Source: a virus. Taken from it: a stretch of 64,000 bases of DNA. The stretch is taken from IMG/VR virus record IMGVR_UViG_3300035181_001003, positions 1 to 64,000 of that record, one strand, 5' to 3'. Below are positions 56,847 through 63,405 of this stretch, piece after piece (position 1 is the first letter of the stretch; every line of letters begins with the position of its first letter). Below the pieces are notes generated by a model, which saw only the letters and a program-made list of their open reading frames with translations, ran no database searches and was not told the DNA's origin. Both the position numbers and the translations under genes were made by a program.

Positions 56847-57161
56847 TTAGGTCAATTTACCTTCTACGACTTCGATTTTCAAGGCTCCCTCTTTTTTAGC
56901 TTCCTCGAGCCAAAAGCTGCATACAGTCATCATGTACATGCTCATCTTCTGAGTACTTTTATGACACTTGTAGGTGCTTCCGCTCTCGCACAAGAACTCG
57001 TAGTGATTTTGGAATTCAGATATGGTGTTGATCATTGAGCTGAGCTTCCAACTATCAGAGCCAGCAAAACCACCATACCATCCAGCAAATACCTTGCGAA
57101 CAGTTTCATTTTCAGTTGTGAATTCTAGCACTACCCAAACATCTGGATTGTAAATTGACAT
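56847..57161 (-). CDS. Unknown protein, 104 aa
   Basis: Begins MSIYNPDVWVVLEFTTENET with GWYGGFAGSDSWKLSS, a pattern of a small phage beta/alpha fold I cannot name. Several Cys (FLCESGSTYKCHKS) may bind zinc. Its ATG overlaps the stop of the broken gene upstream (TAATG). Confidence 0.75.
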   Translation of the reverse strand: MSIYNPDVWVVLEFTTENETVRKVFAGWYGGFAGSDSWKLSSMINTISEFQNHYEFLCESGSTYKCHKSTQKMSMYMMTVCSFWLEEAKKEGALKIEVVEGKLT

Positions 57162-57402
57162 TATGGTTCCCGTCCGATACCCATGGCATCTTCAAATTCT
57201 GTGTTAGTAAATTCTTCTTGTATTTGGTGGTAGTCCCCATGCGTATGAACATATGGTGGAGGAGTTGGTTTGTCACGCTTAATACAACGCGGGTCTCCCC
57301 GTGTCGTGTAAGCCATTTACCATCAAACATATTTGTTTTGTCTGCGCCAACAGCAACAGCCCTGTGACAAACAGAGCAGACGGGTTAATATTTGTTTCTC
57401 AT
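57161..57402 (-). pseudogene. Broken zinc-ribbon gene (about 80 codons)
   Basis: The ATG at 57402 overlaps the preceding stop (ATGA) and reads MRNKY, then TAA (57385-57387), then PVCSVCHRAVAVGADKTNMF and DGKWLTRHGETR in frame. A 2-base shift near 57290 continues as CIKRDKPTPPPYVHTHGDYH to TAA at 57161-57163. With both faults repaired it would be a zinc-ribbon protein with CxxC and a further Cys. A shorter 51-aa ORF from an ATG at 57316 remains open. Confidence 0.6.
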
Positions 57403-57629
57403 TTTGAATTCTTTCCAGCTTCAAAACCATCCTTGTATGCTTGATCAATTGACACCCATTCATCAGCATCTTCAGGTGACACTTCACTTAATGCATCTTT
57501 AGCCCAAGATAATACTAGAGCATTTTCTTTATTGCAATGTTCCTGCATTCTGGGGTGCCAATTATTAGCGGCTCTAAAATGAAAATAGTCGAACATGGCT
57601 TTGGCCCCAGCCCTAAAGTCGTCTGTCAT
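57399..57629 (-). CDS. Unknown protein, 76 aa
   Basis: Helical protein (DFRAGAKAMFDYFHF, DQAYKDGFEAGKNSK) resembling the small helical DGYDAG/FEAG proteins repeated in this region (58323). Four-base overlaps on both sides. Function unknown. Confidence 0.75.
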   Translation of the reverse strand: MTDDFRAGAKAMFDYFHFRAANNWHPRMQEHCNKENALVLSWAKDALSEVSPEDADEWVSIDQAYKDGFEAGKNSK

Positions 57630-57823
57630 TTTACAAACCTTGGCATAGGATCAAACGGTGTGAGTTCAAAGTGCTCAAGCATTGGGATGAGCTCTTCAAT
57701 CTTATCTAGAGGGTGGTGCTCTACAACTTTATGCGCACCATCAACTAGCAGAAAATAAAGGCTTGTGGTGCCTTCTTTGATCTGCTTACTGAAGATAAAT
57801 TTCAAATCATCCAAGGTCATCAT
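57626..57823 (-). CDS. Unknown protein, 65 aa
   Basis: Small alpha/beta protein, coupled by ATGA-type overlaps to both neighbours. No family recognised. Confidence 0.7.
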   Translation of the reverse strand: MMTLDDLKFIFSKQIKEGTTSLYFLLVDGAHKVVEHHPLDKIEELIPMLEHFELTPFDPMPRFVK

Positions 57824-58221
57824 GGTACCTTCACAAAACTTACATCACTAAAGCTAAATGTATGCCGACGATCTTGCTCCAAGAGGATAACTTCACCAGC
57901 ACTATTGATCCAGCTCTCGTCTAGAAATTCTACTTCAACCCGAAAGCCTTTTCCATCGCACGACACGTGCTTCACTATAGCTAGTGACCCGGGCTTGAGA
58001 TAGTGCGAACAGCTGACCCATCCAGACGGCATAGGATCTGGGGCCTTCAATAGCATCACAGTATCGCCAGGCCAAAAAGGCGCAAAACGATTCATCAAGT
58101 ATTCATAGGCGCCCACCATCTGTTCCACATAGATGGTTGCTTGCCCATGTGATAGAAGTTCTTGCACCTCAGCCAGCTTTTTCATTGCTGTTAGGAAGGG
58201 TGCATACGGTTCTTTGCTCAT
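57820..58221 (-). CDS. Unknown protein, 133 aa
   Basis: Helical N-terminal half (about 1-45) and a beta-barrel-like C-terminal half (WPGDTVMLLKAPDP, GSLAIVKHVSCDGKGFRVEV) that resembles an SH3/KOW-type barrel. Start placed at 58221 because GAGGAA has proper spacing there. Function unknown. Confidence 0.7.
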   Translation of the reverse strand: MSKEPYAPFLTAMKKLAEVQELLSHGQATIYVEQMVGAYEYLMNRFAPFWPGDTVMLLKAPDPMPSGWVSCSHYLKPGSLAIVKHVSCDGKGFRVEVEFLDESWINSAGEVILLEQDRRHTFSFSDVSFVKVP

Positions 58222-58322
58222 TTTCATTCCTCATCTTTATCTTAACATTTATGATTGCACTGGAGACCTTGATGTCTTCCATATTCTTTATCTTATCAAA
58301 CTATTTTTGTTAGCTCGTTCTA

Positions 58323-58547
58323 TTATAGACCAAACAATGCTCTAGCAGAACTTGCAGCCTGGGCCAGACCTGCATCATAGCCATCGTCGAACTCATCAGT
58401 ATTATGATCACCACAAGTTACAGCATCAAACTCTTCACAAAGACGTTCAATGATCAGCTTACAGAATTTATTCTGGCCAATGTGTTCAACCATAAATCGG
58501 GCTTCATCAACTGACCAGTAGTCTTGGGCTCTGTCCTTAGCTAACAA
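58323..58547 (-). CDS. Unknown protein, 74 aa
   Basis: Helical protein with an acidic EFDDGYDAG turn. Related in style to 57399 but not clearly homologous. No family recognised. Confidence 0.7.
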   Translation of the reverse strand: MLAKDRAQDYWSVDEARFMVEHIGQNKFCKLIIERLCEEFDAVTCGDHNTDEFDDGYDAGLAQAASSARALFGL

Positions 58548-58551
58548 TTCT

Positions 58552-58794
58552 TTAATCAGAAGCTGAGTCTTTTTTCAATCCAAGAGTTTGCGGGGAGTGG
58601 TCGATTCGGTCAATACCATCTCCACTATAGAAGAAAGCATCTTCATCTTCGATGGTAACACAAAGATCAACATGATGAATATCATAGTCAATAAAGGTAT
58701 GATCAGGACCATAAACACGAAAAACATATCCCCCTCCTTCATGGCCAAAAGTTCTCAACAGATGCCCGCTAACTTTGTTTGCAGATTTAATCAT
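58552..58794 (-). CDS. Unknown protein, 80 aa
   Basis: Beta-rich protein with GGGYVFRVYGPDHTFIDYDI. Four bases separate it from the next gene. No family recognised. Confidence 0.7.
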   Translation of the reverse strand: MIKSANKVSGHLLRTFGHEGGGYVFRVYGPDHTFIDYDIHHVDLCVTIEDEDAFFYSGDGIDRIDHSPQTLGLKKDSASD

Positions 58795-58875
58795 TACCAG
58801 TTATCCTCTTCTTCCAGTTGTTGCAAAGCTTCATCATGCTCAGGCATTTGTGATCTTGGGAATACTGTATGACAT

Positions 58876-59073
58876 TTATTCGACCTTTGATACTGGAGAA
58901 CCCACAAGTTCCAAAATCTGATAACTGATAATCAAGCCCTCTTCGAGCATTCTATCTCCTAATTCATTGAGCAGATAGACACTATCTTCCTCTGCAAGAA
59001 GATAGTCTTTGTCGGTATGCATGAGACGAACTCGGCCATCGAGATGCTCGGCCATGATTGTAAAGTGTCTCAT
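58876..59073 (-). CDS. Unknown protein, 65 aa
   Basis: Strand-helix-strand protein; its ATG overlaps the stop of the AAA+ gene (TAATG), so it is translated with it and may act with it. No family recognised. Confidence 0.75.
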   Translation of the reverse strand: MRHFTIMAEHLDGRVRLMHTDKDYLLAEEDSVYLLNELGDRMLEEGLIISYQILELVGSPVSKVE

Positions 59074-60038
59074 TATGCAGCATTCAACAGGTATTCTGCC
59101 CGCCGTTCCCAGTTATCTCCACGACCTGCAACCTTCGTAACAGCAATCAAAGTCCGCAGATTCAAATCCGTGGCTTCATCTTTCATCTTGTCGAGGAAAG
59201 CAAGAGCCATTTTCTTGGTGTTCAATTCGTATTCAGGCAAGAAGTCATCCCCCTTGATGATAGCTCCCATGCGTTCAATCTTCTGAGCAGTCGTCATGGA
59301 CAAATCAACACATATTGCACGAGACCGGATAGCTTGATCGATTTTGTAGAGTGGGAAATTCGAGATGAAGATCACACCACCAGTGAATTCAAACGAGCGA
59401 GGAAGATCATCGTCACCGAAAGACTCGGCATTCCAAGAAATGATGCGACGATCATAGGAATCGAGAGCACCTTTCAAAAGGTTCAGGGCAACAGGGTCAC
59501 GGAGAATAGAATCACAGTCATCGAAGATCACAATACGATTACGGTTTTCGTAGAGAGTGCGGTAGAGACCCTTAGCAGTCGAGTAGCCTTTGACTACTGA
59601 GTAAATCTTCGCAGACACAGAAGGATTCAAAAGGGAGTCAGATCCGAACCCGACCAGATCAGCAGTATTTTGGAGACCGGCATTTTGAAGGGCTTTGTTG
59701 ACTGTGAAAGTTTTTCCAAGACCACCTTCACCAGTTACGATAACTGAAGCACAGGTGTGGTCAGCAACCATGTTAACAAAGTCGGTCATAAAGTCGAAAC
59801 GTTCATTGATCGAAAAACGATCAACCTTCTCGGTCTTTCCAGTTGTAACATTCACAGTAGCTTCGCCAACCTCACGAACTTCAGTTACACCCGCAGCTAC
59901 GGCTTTAGTGCAACGACCGGAGCGGATATTACCTATCACATAGTCCTTGTTAGGAGAGGAAGCCAGAATCTTTCCGTTGAAGGAGGCCACCCACTTGTTT
60001 GTGGAGGTCTGAAAGGAGAGAGTAGCAACATGGGACAT
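59073..60038 (-). CDS. AAA+ ATPase, 321 aa
   Basis: Residues about 85-290 form an AAA+ core: Walker A in TGEGGLGKT, Walker B RIVIFDDCD, sensor-1-like FISNFPL and an arginine-finger region AIRSRAICVDL. The N-terminal 80 residues are unrelated. The pattern resembles phage helicase-loader or DnaC-like ATPases, but the function could also be defence-related or chaperone. First gene after the early promoter at 60074-60103. Confidence 0.85.
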   Translation of the reverse strand: MSHVATLSFQTSTNKWVASFNGKILASSPNKDYVIGNIRSGRCTKAVAAGVTEVREVGEATVNVTTGKTEKVDRFSINERFDFMTDFVNMVADHTCASVIVTGEGGLGKTFTVNKALQNAGLQNTADLVGFGSDSLLNPSVSAKIYSVVKGYSTAKGLYRTLYENRNRIVIFDDCDSILRDPVALNLLKGALDSYDRRIISWNAESFGDDDLPRSFEFTGGVIFISNFPLYKIDQAIRSRAICVDLSMTTAQKIERMGAIIKGDDFLPEYELNTKKMALAFLDKMKDEATDLNLRTLIAVTKVAGRGDNWERRAEYLLNAA

Positions 60039-60073
60039 CTGATAAACTTTCTAAGTTAATTAACTGATAGGTT

Positions 60074-60103
60074 ATTATACCCCATAACCTGAGCTTTGAA
60101 CAC
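60074..60103 (-). promoter_or_regulatory. Early promoter (GTGTTC-18-TATAAT)
   Basis: GTGTTC at 60098-60103 and TATAAT at 60074-60079 on the minus strand, with the spacer CAGGTTATGGGG as at 23444. Heads the AAA+ operon. Confidence 0.7.
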
Positions 60104-60121
60104 AGTTATTTACAAAAGAAG

Positions 60122-60137
60122 TGTAACAATTGTTACA
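60122..60137 (-). terminator. GTTACA palindrome at operon boundary
   Basis: TGTAACAATTGTTACA is a perfect 16-bp palindrome followed on the minus strand by CTTCTTTTG. It lies 20 bases past the stop of the AbrB-like gene, matching the layout at 51245-51268. Terminator or operator. Confidence 0.5.
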
Positions 60138-60156
60138 TTCTGTCCAAAAGTATTGT

Positions 60157-60318
60157 TTAAGGAACAATGACTTTAGTCAATTTTACAGATCCGTCTTCCT
60201 GTACAGACCAGTTTACAGCATCTCCCTCTTTTAGGTCAAGAGAGCTCAGTACTTCCTGAGGCAATGGCAGAATGACATCATCACCATCCTCGATTAGTTC
60301 TACAGTGAATGATTTCAT
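60157..60318 (-). CDS. AbrB/SpoVT-like small protein, 53 aa
   Basis: Intact short gene not overlapped by others. It begins MKSFTVELIEDGDDVILPLP, then QEVLSSLDLKEGDAVNWSV and EDGSVKLTKV: the swapped-hairpin beta pattern of AbrB/MazE-type DNA-binding domains. It may be a transcription regulator, or the antitoxin-like half of a pair; no toxin gene is adjacent. Confidence 0.75.
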   Translation of the reverse strand: MKSFTVELIEDGDDVILPLPQEVLSSLDLKEGDAVNWSVQEDGSVKLTKVIVP

Positions 60319-60729
60319 TTAGACCACCTTTGCAAAAATTTTGTCTTTGTATGCAGGATCAAATGTTACGTTTTTGTAATCAATCGTAATCAATCCCTTG
60401 CGCTTCAGTGATTCACACGTAACCACATTCACAAAATAGCAGAGGTTTGACATCCGCTCATTCTCATCATTGTTGAAAATGCTATCACCTTCACCACTTG
60501 CGACAATCTCTGCAAGTATAATGACGTCGTTGATGACACGATCATCAGACAACTTGTCGAATGATTGCACCAAACCTTCCAAGTCAGATTCGCTCAAGCC
60601 TTGAATGAACTCAGCAAGCGTCAGGTACTGTTGAGTTTTCAGCTCCATGGCAGTCAGCTTGGTCAAAGCCGAGATACTGGGATCACTCAGCACCTTGTCA
60701 TAATTTACGGTGAATAGTTCTTTAGACAT
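60319..60729 (-). CDS. Unknown protein, 136 aa
   Basis: Helical protein beginning MSKELFTVNYDKVLSDPSIS; the C-terminal half contains a winged-helix-like segment (VTCESLKRKGLITIDY). Overlaps the HNH gene by 8 bases. DNA-binding is possible but not shown. Confidence 0.7.
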   Translation of the reverse strand: MSKELFTVNYDKVLSDPSISALTKLTAMELKTQQYLTLAEFIQGLSESDLEGLVQSFDKLSDDRVINDVIILAEIVASGEGDSIFNNDENERMSNLCYFVNVVTCESLKRKGLITIDYKNVTFDPAYKDKIFAKVV

Positions 60730-61354
60730 TTGCAGTTTCCGTTAGGTCAGCTTTCTTAAACACTGGCACAGCTTGAGTATTTTCCCATTTCTGGTTCATC
60801 TCACGAACATCTTTCAAAGTACGTGTAATTCCGTTGTCCTTGTTAAGTTGTATTTGCGGCAAGCTATACATGAGGTGAGCATTCTTATGACTGCCAATCT
60901 CAACCAGCTCAGCCAAACTCAGATAATTGCCTTTAGCAGCATTGCACTTTTGACACATGCACTGAGCATTCCACAGCCGGTTTGAACCACCTAGAGACTT
61001 AGGGATGATGTGATCCCACGTCATCATGACTTCAAAACCATCTTCTGTGAGAGCATACAGATTGAGACTGTACTTGCTAGCCAAATCTTTCTTGTGGCGT
61101 TCAATGTAGAAGTGATTACCTTTCAGGCCGCATTTAACGCAAGCAGTTTGACCATTTGCGATCATACGGATGCGAGTAGATTGCGGATCAGTGATACCCT
61201 CAACTTCAACACCATGGAGATTCTTCTGTTTGATGTGGTTGATAACATACATACCTTCTTCGAAGGTGAAGGTAGCAACCCGGTGGAAAACTGTCTTGGG
61301 CTTGAAGGTATGTCGCCGCATACCAGGCAGAAAGGTTTCTTGATTTTGAAACAT
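60722..61354 (-). CDS. HNH endonuclease, 210 aa
   Basis: The HNH core is MMTWDHIIPKSLGGSNRLWN then CMCQKCNAAKGN, with two CxxC pairs (CVKC near 92 and CQKC near 165) binding structural zinc. No homing DNA-binding tail is visible, so it may be a stand-alone phage nuclease. AGGAGAATAA precedes the ATG. It lies in the early operon 61980 to 60157. Confidence 0.88.
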   Translation of the reverse strand: MFQNQETFLPGMRRHTFKPKTVFHRVATFTFEEGMYVINHIKQKNLHGVEVEGITDPQSTRIRMIANGQTACVKCGLKGNHFYIERHKKDLASKYSLNLYALTEDGFEVMMTWDHIIPKSLGGSNRLWNAQCMCQKCNAAKGNYLSLAELVEIGSHKNAHLMYSLPQIQLNKDNGITRTLKDVREMNQKWENTQAVPVFKKADLTETANV

Positions 61355-61651
61355 TTATTCTCCTGCATGAGCCAGGCGAGCTGCACGTTTTTGCTTCTTA
61401 GCAACTGTCTTGGCTAAGAAGAATTCATCATCATCGAATGTCGCAGCAATAATGTCATCAGTGTAAGCATCGAAACCTTCATACCATTCATGGCACAGAA
61501 CTTCAAAGGTTTTGAGATCAAAGCCGGGAAATTCCTTCATGATCTCAGCAAACTTTACGCAAGTAGCAGTAGCACGAGGACGTTCAGCTTTTCGAGCAGC
61601 ATAACCAGCTTCAAAGAGAGCATCACGTTGAGACATAGTAATGGGCATCAT
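61355..61651 (-). CDS. Unknown protein, 98 aa
   Basis: Helical protein with an acidic centre (DDDEFF) and a Lys/Arg-rich C-terminus (AKKQKRAARLAHAGE). Adjoins the HNH gene without gap. No family recognised. Confidence 0.7.
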   Translation of the reverse strand: MMPITMSQRDALFEAGYAARKAERPRATATCVKFAEIMKEFPGFDLKTFEVLCHEWYEGFDAYTDDIIAATFDDDEFFLAKTVAKKQKRAARLAHAGE

Positions 61652-61980
61652 ACAGTATTCAAGGCCGGGCGGCCTTCTTTCTTCAGTTGGGTTTCGAGAG
61701 TGTGGGCTGCAGCCTTACCACGAACAAAGCAAATGATTTCCTTGTGGAAAACTTCTGGACCATACTTACGAATGGATTCGCAAAGCTTCCAGCCTTTGTC
61801 TTGATTGAAGGCACGACCTACGTGACGTGACCAACGAGCAGCTAAAGTTTCCTTGCCCGAACGATCTACACAAACAGCCAGACCAATGTAGGTTTCCGAG
61901 GTAACGCAGTTAGTAAGAAGATAGATGATGTGAGATCTATCGGTTCTACGCTTTCTGGAGGACTTTAGCTTTTTGGTCAT
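61648..61980 (-). CDS. GIY-YIG domain protein, 110 aa, possibly leaderless
   Basis: HIIYLLTNCVTSETYIGLAV and RWSRHVGRAF are the GIY-YIG core; GKAAAHTLETQLKKEG supplies the conserved Glu region. It has only the nuclease domain and no homing DNA-binding tail. The -10 of the promoter at 61986 lies 6 bases before the ATG and no ribosome binding site is present, so the mRNA should be leaderless. Confidence 0.8.
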   Translation of the reverse strand: MTKKLKSSRKRRTDRSHIIYLLTNCVTSETYIGLAVCVDRSGKETLAARWSRHVGRAFNQDKGWKLCESIRKYGPEVFHKEIICFVRGKAAAHTLETQLKKEGRPALNTV

Positions 61981-61985
61981 AAGTA

Positions 61986-62015
61986 ATTATACCCTACAAC
62001 CTGAGGAAAGTACAC
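61986..62015 (-). promoter_or_regulatory. Early promoter (GTGTAC-18-TATAAT)
   Basis: GTGTAC at 62010-62015 and TATAAT at 61986-61991 on the minus strand. Heads the operon 61980 to 60157. The upstream 50 bases repeat those at 56792. Confidence 0.75.
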
Positions 62016-62018
62016 AGT

Positions 62019-62070
62019 TTTCAGGTTATTTTGTAACCAAAATGTGTAACAATTCTTGTAACTCTGTTAC
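62019..62070. repeat. GTTACA-rich repeat (copy of 56792-56843)
   Basis: Near-identical to 56792-56843 including TTGTAACCAAAATGTGTAAC, and likewise upstream of an early promoter. Its left end overlaps the last codons of the gene at 62067. Confidence 0.7.
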
Positions 62071-63098
62071 AGTTTTGCTATGAGTTCTTTTGACTTAGAT
62101 CTAAGCATCTCTTTTGTAGCTTCAGCTCTATTCTTCGCATCAACAGTAGCTGCTTTCTCAAATTTCGATGCATTTGCTGCATCTTCTGCCTTAGCAATAT
62201 AGGATGCCTTGACTTTCGATATAAAATCAGAGTAGTCTTTAATATGTTTCAAATCGCCCTGGCCCCACATATTATTAAGCTCAAAAGACTTGCCCATTCC
62301 GCGAACAGCATTTGCTAAATCGTCGAATTTAATATCTCCTCTCTTCATACCGGGGTTTGAATTAAGTAGTGGAGCAATTTTCGGTTTGCTTCCAGTAGCA
62401 TGAGTGCGATTGTATAGGTAATTGAAAGTATCTAAAGCAAAATGTCCAATATCAGTTGTAATAGTATTAACGCTATCAACCTTTATTTTCTTAAATGGAA
62501 CCATTTCACCATCAATATGTTTTACTTGAACACCAGAAGTGCCAATACTTACATTTAATAACTCACTTAATGAAGCATAAAGGAATCCCATTAGAGCTCC
62601 CTTTAATCCATACTCGGGGGTCATACGATGGGTAGTCCAATCCTCAGTCTCAGTAAATGCTGCTACTAAATCTACTTGCGCCCACTTATCATCTCCTACT
62701 GAGACGGTAATATTAGTTCCATTTTCAGAACCACCATCGTAAATGTAAGAAGGTTTTTCATCCTTAATGAATGAGATAACCATTTGACGATATAGGGATT
62801 GATTCTTGCTCTCAGTTGTCCCTTGAATACGTGGCATTGAAAAGATAATATCAATGTCTCCATATTCTTTATCTGGATGCTCCTTCAAATCTCTTTCAAG
62901 ATATGCAGTTGAACCGATTGGCTTACCAATTTTAATAGGAGCATAATCGTGCGTCTTCAAATAAGCATTAAACTCTTTTTCGAATTTAGGCATATTAGCT
63001 AATGCTTTCTTTGCTGTAGCTGGGGTAAGCTTTACGTCTTGCGTAATAGTCTTAGACCAACCGCCCATTTCGGTAATAAATTGCTTGAAGGAAATCAT
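62067..63098 (-). CDS. Nucleotidyltransferase-fold protein, putative internal head protein, 343 aa
   Basis: Start placed at 63098 (MISFKQFITEMGGWSK), two bases after the preceding stop; a longer upstream frame lies inside the neighbouring gene. The N-terminus resembles the T4 capsid-targeting peptide (K/S-F-x-x-F-I-x-E). Residues about 62-90 carry IGSTAYLERD and YGDIDIIFSM, the G-S/D-x-D signature of nucleotidyltransferases, and WAQVDLVAAF gives the third acid. C-terminal helices are basic. I infer a protein packaged and injected with DNA; which nucleotide or substrate it uses is unknown. Confidence 0.65.
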   Translation of the reverse strand: MISFKQFITEMGGWSKTITQDVKLTPATAKKALANMPKFEKEFNAYLKTHDYAPIKIGKPIGSTAYLERDLKEHPDKEYGDIDIIFSMPRIQGTTESKNQSLYRQMVISFIKDEKPSYIYDGGSENGTNITVSVGDDKWAQVDLVAAFTETEDWTTHRMTPEYGLKGALMGFLYASLSELLNVSIGTSGVQVKHIDGEMVPFKKIKVDSVNTITTDIGHFALDTFNYLYNRTHATGSKPKIAPLLNSNPGMKRGDIKFDDLANAVRGMGKSFELNNMWGQGDLKHIKDYSDFISKVKASYIAKAEDAANASKFEKAATVDAKNRAEATKEMLRSKSKELIAKL

Positions 63099-63099
63099 T

Positions 63100-63405
63100 T
63101 TAGGATGCCATCTCTCTGCAAGTTTTAAATCCAGCGTAAAAAGACTTCTCATCAAATGAGATAGGGCTTCCGCCACCATAATACATCTTGTTGAAAATTT
63201 CTTTTGGATCTCCTGATGGATCTGCTTGACAACAAAACCATCCGATTTGCCATCCCATGATGTCATACTTCTTTTCACCACCTGCTTGAATGAAAGCAGG
63301 CTTCATTCGTGGGTCAGTAGGAATAACTTCTTTCTTCTTGAAAAATTTCTTCACCTTATCAAGTATAGGACCTTCTTGAACGAACTGTTTGAATGAAGTT
63401 TTCAT
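63100..63405 (-). CDS. Putative internal head protein, 101 aa
   Basis: The start at 63405 (MKTSFKQFVQEGPILDKVKK) matches the capsid-targeting style of T4 internal proteins (MKTYQEFIAEA). A TATAAATA lies 83 bases upstream (63488-63495), consistent with late expression. The remainder has a basic KKFFKKKE segment and a compact IGWFCCQADPSGDPKE domain. Its ATG overlaps the homing-endonuclease stop (ATGA). Confidence 0.6.
   Translation of the reverse strand: MKTSFKQFVQEGPILDKVKKFFKKKEVIPTDPRMKPAFIQAGGEKKYDIMGWQIGWFCCQADPSGDPKEIFNKMYYGGGSPISFDEKSFYAGFKTCREMAS

Noticed and set aside
58795-58875. Possible 17-codon ORF (MPEHDEALQQLEEEDNW) between 58794 and 58876
   Set aside because: Coherent residues continue upstream without a usable start; too short to support as a gene.
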